DNA of 64,000 nt from Treponema parvum. GTDB lineage: Bacteria; Spirochaetota; Spirochaetia; Treponematales; Treponemataceae. Under the pieces are notes generated by a model. It worked only from the letters and a program-made list of their open reading frames with translations. It was not told the DNA's origin and did not search any database. The DNA is taken from positions 496,001 through 560,000 of the forward strand of contig NZ_CP054142.1 in the NCBI RefSeq assembly GCF_017893965.1. The letters run 5' to 3'. The position numbers and the translations under genes were made by a program. Shown piece after piece: positions 45,259 to 53,183 of the stretch (its first letter is position 1; every line of letters starts with the position of its first letter).

Positions 45259-45537
45259 TTAGGCGACCGACCGACCGACCGACCGACCGACCGACCGACC
45301 GACCGACCGACCGACCGACCGACCGACCGACCGACCGACCGACCGACCGACCGACCGACCGACCGACATTATTAGGCGCGTTTCATCTTTGTCAAGTACT
45401 TGGGCGGATTTTTGTGTGTTTTGCGCATTAAGCGCCGGCGGCAGTGCCCGCGATCGGCGTATAGCCGTTCGCAGCGCGATGTGTCGCGCGCTTTGCGCCG
45501 GAGATGGAGCTGTACTGGCGTCCTCATTATCGTGCAT
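45259..45537 (-). CDS. Small ORF carrying the tetranucleotide tract, uncertain gene
   Basis: A 92-codon frame starting MHDNEDASTAPSPAQ, with about 55 residues of ordinary sequence then a SVGR repeat encoded by the microsatellite. Each change of one repeat unit shifts the frame, so the C-terminus would differ between cells. No family is recognised, and coding potential is doubtful. A terminator lies 57 bases downstream, which fits a short transcript ending there. It could equally be a non-coding promoter region. Confidence 0.35.
   Translation of the reverse strand: MHDNEDASTAPSPAQSARHIALRTAIRRSRALPPALNAQNTQKSAQVLDKDETRLIMSVGRSVGRSVGRSVGRSVGRSVGRSVGRSVGRSVA
45264..45367. repeat. (CGAC)26 tetranucleotide microsatellite
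   Basis: 104 bases of uninterrupted CGAC (GTCG on the other strand), 26 copies. Tracts of this kind change copy number by slipped replication and are classic phase-variation switches. Confidence 0.98.
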
Positions 45538-45628
45538 AAATCTCTCGTAACAATAAATTGCGAGACTGACTTAAGATGACTGATGTGTTTATCATACCGT
45601 TTTTCTCCGCAGATTTCAACTTTTATTG

Positions 45629-46741
45629 TTATTGCCTGTTTGCAACTTTTGAATTGAAAACATATCCCTTGTTTTTTCCGGCGTCGTCAGTAGGAATCAG
45701 GAATCCTTCCCGTACCAAATGCTGAATATCTCTGAATGCAACTGCACCGGAGCATTTTGTCATCTTTTTCCACTTATCTGTTGTCAGCTTTCCAAAGAAA
45801 GAGCCGTCTGCAAGTTTGTAGAGCATGCTCATCTCTCTTGAATTGAATTCATTCGGGTCAAGAGTTTTCATGAAAGCGGTTGTTGCGAGAGTTCTCATAA
45901 GTTCGATTCTGGATTGAAAAATACAATCTGCAACCATTTTGAGGAACCATGAAACCCAGTTTGAAATATCCATACCGGGATTATCTTTTGATACCTTTCG
46001 AATCTGATCGTAATAGGAGTTTCGGTTTTTCAGAATTCCGGTTGATATGTTGAATGCATGAAAAGCGTTATTTGAATTCATACTTATAATGTAATCGGCG
46101 ATTGCCCGTGAAATTCTTCCGTTCCCATCCTCAAACGGGTGTATGATGATAAACCAAAGAGAGGCAACTGCCGCTTTGACAAACGGATTTAGAGTATTTG
46201 TGTCATTTATGAATGAAAGTAATCTTTCCATTTCTGAATGAATTTTTTCAGGCTTTACAGCTTCGTAGATGACTTCTTGCGTTTTTCCTGAAGTTTTCAT
46301 AACATACTCGATGTCTTTTCTATAGTTTCCCATTGTCTTTGGACGTATTCCAGCCTTGTTTTCGAACAATTTTCTGTTCCACGTGAACAATCTTTCATGT
46401 GACAGCGGTTCATGGTTATCCAGCGCGTCGGTAACCATTTCAAAAATGCTTTGAGCATATGCGCTGTCCTTTGATTTTCCTGTAAATGCAACATCCAGAT
46501 GCTTTGAAACAGAGGAATAGACGGAGTCGACATCTATCGATTCACCTTCGATTGAAAGGGAGGAAACGATGTCTGCTGAGAGATTTCTTGCAATCAATTG
46601 GTTTCTTGTCTGATTATCGATCAAAGAATAGGCAATGTCAGTCATCTGTTTTTCTTTGTTCAGATGACTCAACGCCGCCGCTACGGACGAATCTCCAAAT
46701 TCAAAATTCGGCCAAGATTCGTTTTCCCAAATATAACTCAT
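45629..46741 (-). CDS. Fic-domain protein with DUF4172-like N-terminus
   Basis: A 370-residue Fic protein. The N-terminus MSYIWENESWPNFEF is the DUF4172 signature, and SLSIEGE fits the autoinhibitory [ST]xxxE[GN] motif. The Fic motif HPFEDGNGRISRA (H201) is complete, so nucleotide transfer activity is expected. The C-terminal 100 residues form a winged-helix-like domain (WKKMTKCSGAVAFRDIQHLV). Self-inhibited Fic enzymes of this class often modify their own or partner proteins. It is unrelated in sequence to the fic gene at 21.2 kb outside the core. Confidence 0.88.
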   Translation of the reverse strand: MSYIWENESWPNFEFGDSSVAAALSHLNKEKQMTDIAYSLIDNQTRNQLIARNLSADIVSSLSIEGESIDVDSVYSSVSKHLDVAFTGKSKDSAYAQSIFEMVTDALDNHEPLSHERLFTWNRKLFENKAGIRPKTMGNYRKDIEYVMKTSGKTQEVIYEAVKPEKIHSEMERLLSFINDTNTLNPFVKAAVASLWFIIIHPFEDGNGRISRAIADYIISMNSNNAFHAFNISTGILKNRNSYYDQIRKVSKDNPGMDISNWVSWFLKMVADCIFQSRIELMRTLATTAFMKTLDPNEFNSREMSMLYKLADGSFFGKLTTDKWKKMTKCSGAVAFRDIQHLVREGFLIPTDDAGKNKGYVFNSKVANRQ

Positions 46742-46990
46742 TAATACAGTTTAACACGTCATTTTTGAAGTGAAAAGCATTTACCATTCATTTTTGATGT
46801 GATTGCATTTATCTCTCTCGGTAAAACCGCCGCGGGACTTTTTATCTGTAAAACTTGTCGCCTAAGCGGGCGGTTTTAGGTTCCCCTTTAAAATTTTACC
46901 ACGCTTTGACATGTGTTGGACGATCGTAGAATGAAAGGATACGACAAACATTATTTCCTTGAAAAAAAAACACTTTACAGATATATTTAA
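46742..46990. other. Intergenic stretch before the activase promoter
   Basis: No gene or RNA could be identified. The sequence just before the promoter contains a 9-base A-run and is AT-rich. Confidence 0.4.
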
Positions 46991-47053
46991 TATAATACAC
47001 GTTACCGGTCGGCGCGGTAATATGTATTGTCCGGATAAACGGTAATATCCGGA
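46991..47053 (+). promoter_or_regulatory. Promoter and palindromic operator candidate of the activase gene
   Basis: TATAAT at 46991-46996 (weak -35). Downstream are TTACCG/CGGTAA inverted repeats (47002-47020), two direct CGGTAATAT words 25 bases apart (47015 and 47040), and a perfect TCCGGATA-8-TATCCGGA palindrome (47030-47053). This arrangement suggests control by a repressor or a leader hairpin just before the coding start. Confidence 0.5.
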
Positions 47054-47090
47054 TTATTATTTTGCGGTTTTCTAATTTTCAAGGATATAT

Positions 47091-50000
47091 ATGGAGTTTA
47101 AACCAATGGGAGAAAAAATTTCCTCCTTTTCTCCCGTAACTCAGCCCGTACGGGTTGGCATAGACGTCGGTTCGACGACGGTAAAGATTGTCGCGCTCGG
47201 ACCTTCCAATAATATTCTCTACAGCGCGTATGAGCGCCACCGCGCGGATATTCGCAACACGATCATTACGGTGGTTTCCAAGGCTTTTGATGTTGTCGCG
47301 GCTGAACTTCCGCTTGGCGAAAATCAGACTATAAGCGCAAAGGTTACAGGATCCGGAGGATTTTCCGTGTCGCAGTGGCTCGACATTCCGTTTATTCAGG
47401 AAGTTATCGCCGCCACAACGGCCGTTCGTAAGCTCATACCTCAAACCGATGTTGTCATAGAGCTCGGCGGCGAAGATGCAAAGATAACGTATTTTGACAA
47501 TGGCGTAGAACAGCGCATGAACGGAACCTGCGCGGGCGGTACAGGCGCGTTTATCGATCAGATGGCCGCGCTGCTTGAAACGGACGCCGCTGGCCTTAAC
47601 AAATTGGCCAAGGGCGCGTCTACAATTTACCCCATAGCGGCGCGCTGCGGGGTATTTGCCAAAACGGACGTTCAGCCTCTTATCAATGAAGGCGCGCGCC
47701 GCGAAGATATTGCCGCTTCTATCTACCAAGCGGTTGTAAATCAGACGATTTCGGGCCTTGCCTGCGGAAAACCTATCCGCGGAAAAGTGGCTTTTTTAGG
47801 CGGACCGCTCCATTTTATGGATCAGCTTAGGGAACGTTTTATCGCCACGTTAAAACTTGACGCCGATTCTACGATAGTTCCTGAAAATTCTCAGCTTTTT
47901 GTCGCTACGGGAGCCGCTTTTTCAGCGGACATGCTGCCGAAGGCCGTTTCCGGCGAAAAAAACAAGGTTTTCCCTACCATAAAATCTTTCCGCGAAGATC
48001 TGAAAAAATTAGTCGGCGCGGAACTCAACGAAGTTCAAAGACTTGAACCCCTGTTTTCAAATGAAGAAGAACTTGAAGAGTTTAAACAGCGACATTCTAA
48101 AGAAAAGGCTGTGCGTTCGGATCTTGAAAAGGCACAAGGGCCTGTGTTTTTAGGACTCGATGCCGGTTCCACGACGACAAAGGCCGTTTTGCTCGATAAA
48201 GACGGTCGTCTGCTTTGGGATTTTTACGATGTCAATGCCGGTAATCCCGTGGATCTGGCCGTGCGTGTTTTAAAAGATCTGTATAAAAAGCTTCCTGAAA
48301 ACGTTTATATAGCCCGCGCAGTTTCTACGGGATACGGAGAGGCTCTTTTTCAGGCGGCTCTCAACGTAGATTCGGGGGAAGTTGAAACTATCGCTCATTA
48401 CCGCGCGGCGGAATTCTTCGTTCCCGGCGTGGAATTTCTTTTGGACATAGGCGGACAGGATATGAAGTGCCTGCGCATGAAAGACGGCGCGATCGTTTCC
48501 ATCCAGCTGAACGAAGCGTGTTCCGCCGGTTGCGGAAGCTTTCTTGACAATTTTGCGCACACTATGGGAATGGATGTTGAGCAGTTCAGCCAGCTTGCCT
48601 TGCTTGCAAAACATCCGGTGGATTTAGGCAGCCGCTGTACAGTCTTTATGAACAGCCGCGTAAAACAGGCTCAAAAAGAAGGCGCTTCCGTCGCGGATAT
48701 TTCAGCTGGCCTTTCTTATTCCGTTATAAAAAATGCGCTTTTTAAGGTAATAAAATTGCGCAGAGCAAGTGAAATCGGCACGAAAGTCGTTGTTCAGGGC
48801 GGTACCTTTAAGAATATGGCCGTCCTGCGCGCTTTTGAAAAAATTTCAGGCGTTAAAGTGTTCCGCCCCGACGTTTCAGGGCTTATGGGCGCTTACGGAG
48901 CCGCGCTCATAGCGATCGACCAATGGCGCGATATGACGGCGCCCAAACCCGGCGAGCCTGAAGGGACGACTCATGAGGTAAGATCCAAAATATCAACCCT
49001 CGAGCAGCTTGATTCTTTCCGAGTGGATTTAAAACTTACAAGATGCGGAAAATGCCAGAATAATTGTCTTTTGACGATAAATACTTTTTCGACTGTAAAA
49101 GTTTCGGATAAAGAAAATTCTTTCGGAGAAAATGCGGTTCAGGTACGCCACTTTGTAACCGGCAACAGGTGTGAGCGCGGAGCTGAAATAGGCGGAAACG
49201 TAGTGGACGCAAGCAATAAAAACACTTCGAAGGCCGAGAGTTCTGAAAATTCCAAGCTGCCGAATCTTTTTGATTGGAAATATAAGCGTTTGTTCGGTTA
49301 CGTTCCCCTTAAAATTGAAGACGCTCCGATGGGCGAAGTCGGAATTCCGCGCGTTCTTAATATGTATGAAAATTATCCCTTGTGGTTTACATTTTTTACG
49401 GAGCTGGGATTCCGCGTTCAGCTGTCTCCGCGGTCTTCGCGCACGATTTATGAAAAAGGACTTGAGTCCATTCCGTCGGAATCAGTATGTTATCCGGGTA
49501 AAATATCGCACGGACATGTAGAAGCGCTTTTAAGCCGGGGAATAAAATTCATCTTTTATCCTTGCGCTCCGTATGAAAGACAGGAAGACTCGGGATCGGG
49601 CAATCACTATAACTGTCCTATTGTGACAAGTTATCCTGAAGTTCTGCGTAACAACATAGACGCTCTGCGCCAGGACAAGGATGTATTATATATGAATCCT
49701 TTTCTGCCTATATACAATAAAAAACGGCTTGCCGAGCGTCTGTACGAAGAATTTAAAATCCATTTTCCGGCGCTAACGCAGGAAAAAATAAACAAGGCCG
49801 TAGACGCCGCATGGGCCGAGCAGGAAAAATTCCGCGCGGATGTACAAGCGGCGGGCGAAACCGCCGTAGAAGACATCATAAGAAGCGGCGCAAACGGCAT
49901 TGTGCTTGCCGGAAGACCTTATCACCTTGACCCTGAAATAAATCACGGAATTCCTGAAATGATCAGCGGACTTGGAATTGCGGTCTTTACGGAAGACAGT

Positions 50001-51728
50001 TTGGCGCACCTCGGCGCGATTGAAAGACCTTTACGCATAGTCGACCAGTGGACTTATCATAACCGCTTATACAGATGCGCAGCCTTTGTTTCGCAGATGC
50101 CGAACCTCGAACTGGTACAGCTTACAAGCTTCGGTTGCGGGCTTGACGCCGTTACCGCCGATCAAGTGGACGAGATAATGCATTCCAAAGGACATATGTA
50201 TACGCTCATAAAGATCGACGAAGGCTCGAACCTCGGCGCCGTTCGAATACGGATACGCAGTCTTATTGCGGCGGTAAAGGCACGCGAGAGAAATAACAAA
50301 AAACCCGTAATAAAGGCCGCCTCGTATCAGCGCAAGATCTTTACAAAAGAGATGAAGTATACGCATACTATTTTGTGTCCCCAGCTTTCTCCCATTCATA
50401 TGCGCCTTATTCAAAAAGCGTTCCGTTATTGCGGTTATAATTTTGTTCTTCTCGACGCCGTAGATCCTAAAGCGGTTGAAGCGGGACTTAAATTTGTAAA
50501 TAACGACGCATGCTATCCTTCAATCCTTGTGGCGGGACAGATGATCGCCGCTCTGGAGTCCGGAAAATACGATCTTGATCACACAAGCCTCATAATAACG
50601 CAAACCGGCGGCGGCTGCCGTGCCACTAATTACATAGGTTTTATCCGACGCGCGCTCAACGATGCGGGATGGTCGGATATACCTGTTCTGTCTTTGAGCG
50701 CTCAAGGATTTGAAAAAAATCCGGGCTTTAAAGTTACATTGCCGCTGCTGCACCGCGCCCTAATGGCTCTTATGATCGGCGACGTTCTTATGCGCGTCTT
50801 ATACCGCACACGACCTTATGAAGCCGAACCGGGTTCCGCCAACAAGTTGTACGAAAAATGGAACGCTATCGCCGAAAAGTCCATAAAATCGCTTTCTTTG
50901 TCGAAATATCATCGCTTATTGAAAAAGATTATAAAGGAATTTGACGAGCTTGAGCTTTTGCCCGTCAAAAAACCGCGAGTAGGAGTTGTAGGGGAGATCC
51001 TTGTAAAATTCCATCCTACGGCGAATAATGAAATCGTTGATACGATTGAAGCCGAAGGAGCCGAGTGCGTTATGCCTGATCTGGCGGACTTTTTGTTTTA
51101 TTCTTTCAGCAACGGTATTTTCCGTCATGAAAAATTGGCGTTTGCCAAAAAGACAAAATTTTACGCAAAATTGTCCGTATGGCTTTTGGAGCTTTACAGG
51201 ACGGATTTGAAGCGTTATCTTGCAAAGAGCCGAAGATTCGAACCGCCGTCTTCTATATACGATCTCATGAAGGGCGTAGACGATATAGTTCAGCTCGGTA
51301 ATATAACGGGAGAAGGGTGGTTCCTTACGGCCGAAATGGTGGAATTGATACATTCCGGAGTGCCGAGCATAGCGTGCGTGCAGCCGTTTGCGTGTTTGCC
51401 GAATCACGTTACAGGCAAGGGCATGATAAAGGAACTTAGAAGGCGTTTCCCGAAATCCAATATAAGCGCTATCGATTACGATCCGGGTTCAAGCGAAGTA
51501 AATCAGTTAAACCGCCTTAAGCTTTTACTGTCCAACGCTCCGATAGGCTCTCATCCTGATGAAAATGAAGAGGGGCTTGTGTATACTAAAAAGGGTTGGG
51601 TAAAGCCCGAAGTCCGCTATGCGGAAGGCAGTATGGGACTCATCGATACCGATCCTGTAGACACATCTATGGTTCCGATGACGGCAGAGATAAACGTTCC
51701 CGTAGTTGTCGGAGAAGATCGGAATTAG
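47091..51728 (+). CDS. Giant acyl-CoA dehydratase activase-related protein
   Basis: A 1545-residue fused protein. Two BadF/HgdC-type ATPase domains come first: VGIDVGSTTVKIV with NGTCAGGTGAFIDQM (about residues 15-290) and LGLDAGSTTTKAVLLD with LDIGGQDMKC and NEACSAGCGSFLDNF (about 345-620). Then a Cys cluster CGKCQNNC, a DUF2229 region (GRPYHLDPEINHGIPEMI) and dehydratase-like segments (NNDACYPSILVAGQMI, QTGGGCRATNYIGFIRRA). ATP-driven electron transfer to a 2-hydroxyacyl-CoA dehydratase-like site is inferred. Such fusions occur in Clostridia and spirochaetes, with unknown substrate. AAGGA precedes the ATG. Confidence 0.88.
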   Translation: MEFKPMGEKISSFSPVTQPVRVGIDVGSTTVKIVALGPSNNILYSAYERHRADIRNTIITVVSKAFDVVAAELPLGENQTISAKVTGSGGFSVSQWLDIPFIQEVIAATTAVRKLIPQTDVVIELGGEDAKITYFDNGVEQRMNGTCAGGTGAFIDQMAALLETDAAGLNKLAKGASTIYPIAARCGVFAKTDVQPLINEGARREDIAASIYQAVVNQTISGLACGKPIRGKVAFLGGPLHFMDQLRERFIATLKLDADSTIVPENSQLFVATGAAFSADMLPKAVSGEKNKVFPTIKSFREDLKKLVGAELNEVQRLEPLFSNEEELEEFKQRHSKEKAVRSDLEKAQGPVFLGLDAGSTTTKAVLLDKDGRLLWDFYDVNAGNPVDLAVRVLKDLYKKLPENVYIARAVSTGYGEALFQAALNVDSGEVETIAHYRAAEFFVPGVEFLLDIGGQDMKCLRMKDGAIVSIQLNEACSAGCGSFLDNFAHTMGMDVEQFSQLALLAKHPVDLGSRCTVFMNSRVKQAQKEGASVADISAGLSYSVIKNALFKVIKLRRASEIGTKVVVQGGTFKNMAVLRAFEKISGVKVFRPDVSGLMGAYGAALIAIDQWRDMTAPKPGEPEGTTHEVRSKISTLEQLDSFRVDLKLTRCGKCQNNCLLTINTFSTVKVSDKENSFGENAVQVRHFVTGNRCERGAEIGGNVVDASNKNTSKAESSENSKLPNLFDWKYKRLFGYVPLKIEDAPMGEVGIPRVLNMYENYPLWFTFFTELGFRVQLSPRSSRTIYEKGLESIPSESVCYPGKISHGHVEALLSRGIKFIFYPCAPYERQEDSGSGNHYNCPIVTSYPEVLRNNIDALRQDKDVLYMNPFLPIYNKKRLAERLYEEFKIHFPALTQEKINKAVDAAWAEQEKFRADVQAAGETAVEDIIRSGANGIVLAGRPYHLDPEINHGIPEMISGLGIAVFTEDSLAHLGAIERPLRIVDQWTYHNRLYRCAAFVSQMPNLELVQLTSFGCGLDAVTADQVDEIMHSKGHMYTLIKIDEGSNLGAVRIRIRSLIAAVKARERNNKKPVIKAASYQRKIFTKEMKYTHTILCPQLSPIHMRLIQKAFRYCGYNFVLLDAVDPKAVEAGLKFVNNDACYPSILVAGQMIAALESGKYDLDHTSLIITQTGGGCRATNYIGFIRRALNDAGWSDIPVLSLSAQGFEKNPGFKVTLPLLHRALMALMIGDVLMRVLYRTRPYEAEPGSANKLYEKWNAIAEKSIKSLSLSKYHRLLKKIIKEFDELELLPVKKPRVGVVGEILVKFHPTANNEIVDTIEAEGAECVMPDLADFLFYSFSNGIFRHEKLAFAKKTKFYAKLSVWLLELYRTDLKRYLAKSRRFEPPSSIYDLMKGVDDIVQLGNITGEGWFLTAEMVELIHSGVPSIACVQPFACLPNHVTGKGMIKELRRRFPKSNISAIDYDPGSSEVNQLNRLKLLLSNAPIGSHPDENEEGLVYTKKGWVKPEVRYAEGSMGLIDTDPVDTSMVPMTAEINVPVVVGEDRN

Positions 51729-51821
51729 ATGTAAAACCCGGTTAAGAGCGGCGGTCAAGAGAGTCCGCTGTTTTGCGCACTTTTGCGCAGACTCGAACCC
51801 TCGCCGATTATGGGAGTTTGT

Positions 51822-53183
51822 ATGAAACGTCTTGCCGTATTATTTTTTATCGTTTTTTCTCTGTCCCCTGTTTTTGCAGATTACAATCGTTTTAACGTTC
51901 CGGATTCGGCGGAGGTCCGCAGAGAACTTACGGATACTTGGTTTACAGAATCCGTAGAGCTCTTATACGGCCGAAGACCTGAAATAAGGACGAATTATGA
52001 AGGCAGGCGTTTTCAGATCCGTGCCGAAGAAAACGATACGGATGTTTTTATCTATGTTTCCCCCGAAACGAAGATTCCCGTAGACGTTTATTCAAGAAGC
52101 GGCGTCGAGACCGTAATAAAAACCGAATATCCCGGAGACATAAGCGGAAGCTGGGTTCTTGTCAGAAACAAGATTACAGGAAACCCCGTGAGTATACGGT
52201 ATTATTTTTCCGCAGACAGCGATGTTTTCGTTCAGATTTCGCCTTTGGGCAGAGTTTCCCTTGTCGATATGGTGATCTTTAACAACTATGCTTCCAGGGG
52301 CGTTCAGCTTGCGCTTCCTTTCAGCAGTTTTTACACCGCCTCGTTCGAGCAGCTTTATGAGTGGACCAGATCCGTTATTCCGTGGAATTACGTAATCGTT
52401 TCCCCTGAAATGTATCACAGCAGCCTTCAGATGATACAGGTTATTCGTGAAAATCTTCCTTCGATCGTATTTGCCGATGACGCCATGTATGACGAATCGG
52501 GAAGGCCTGTTTCCGTCCTTACGGGAAAAGAAAGGAAAAAAACGAAAAAAGACAGCGGAAAACTGTCACTTTCCAACGCCGGATTTGTTAAATGGGTAGT
52601 GGACGGTTTGATATATCCGTTGACGGGGAGTTACACATACAGAGAACCTTTGCTTGTGCCTACGGTAACTTTTAAATCGGTAGGTCTGCAAGGGATAATA
52701 GACGATAAATATGACTTGTCCTTCGCTTTAAATTGGACGAGGAATCTTGCGGCGGCTTCCTTATCGGTATACACGAATAAAAAATACCTGTATAAGGATT
52801 CCGGCGTGGATGTAACGATAGAACCGTTCAGCGCGGAATTGATAAACGGTACGATAGTCAATACCGCAGGATATATAAAGGATACCGGTTATGCCGTATC
52901 AAAACTTAAAGCGATACTGTATGTGCTGTCTGCGACCGAGCCTTCTTTTTGTTATTTGGCGGCAATCAGAAGCACGGCGCAAACCGTTCCGGAAGTTAGG
53001 CCGTTCAATAATTGTGCGGTGATATTTCCTTTTTTCGATTCCGGAGGACATTTTGACTGTACGGTTTTTGAAAATGCTAAAGAGTTGTCCTTACCGTATT
53101 TTATGCAGCGATATAAAAACGATTTTGTACATCTTGTCAGGGTCGGAACGGAGGATAGATTTTTCCCGCAAACTGAAGAGTAG
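51822..53183 (+). CDS. Exported protein of unknown function
   Basis: A 453-residue protein with a signal peptide (MKRLAVLFFIVFSLSPVFA, cut before DYN). GGAG precedes the ATG. The mature protein is mostly predicted beta, with no recognised domain. It starts a probable operon with the large TPR protein, the beta-barrel and ExbB-ExbD-TonB; its 3' end overlaps the TPR gene by 131 bases in another frame. A periplasmic or outer-membrane role is inferred from context only. Confidence 0.72.
   Translation: MKRLAVLFFIVFSLSPVFADYNRFNVPDSAEVRRELTDTWFTESVELLYGRRPEIRTNYEGRRFQIRAEENDTDVFIYVSPETKIPVDVYSRSGVETVIKTEYPGDISGSWVLVRNKITGNPVSIRYYFSADSDVFVQISPLGRVSLVDMVIFNNYASRGVQLALPFSSFYTASFEQLYEWTRSVIPWNYVIVSPEMYHSSLQMIQVIRENLPSIVFADDAMYDESGRPVSVLTGKERKKTKKDSGKLSLSNAGFVKWVVDGLIYPLTGSYTYREPLLVPTVTFKSVGLQGIIDDKYDLSFALNWTRNLAAASLSVYTNKKYLYKDSGVDVTIEPFSAELINGTIVNTAGYIKDTGYAVSKLKAILYVLSATEPSFCYLAAIRSTAQTVPEVRPFNNCAVIFPFFDSGGHFDCTVFENAKELSLPYFMQRYKNDFVHLVRVGTEDRFFPQTEE

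Noticed and set aside
41568-45537. Reverse transcriptase or template repeat of a DGR
   Set aside because: No frame with reverse-transcriptase motifs and no adenine-rich copy of the variable region was found anywhere in the window.
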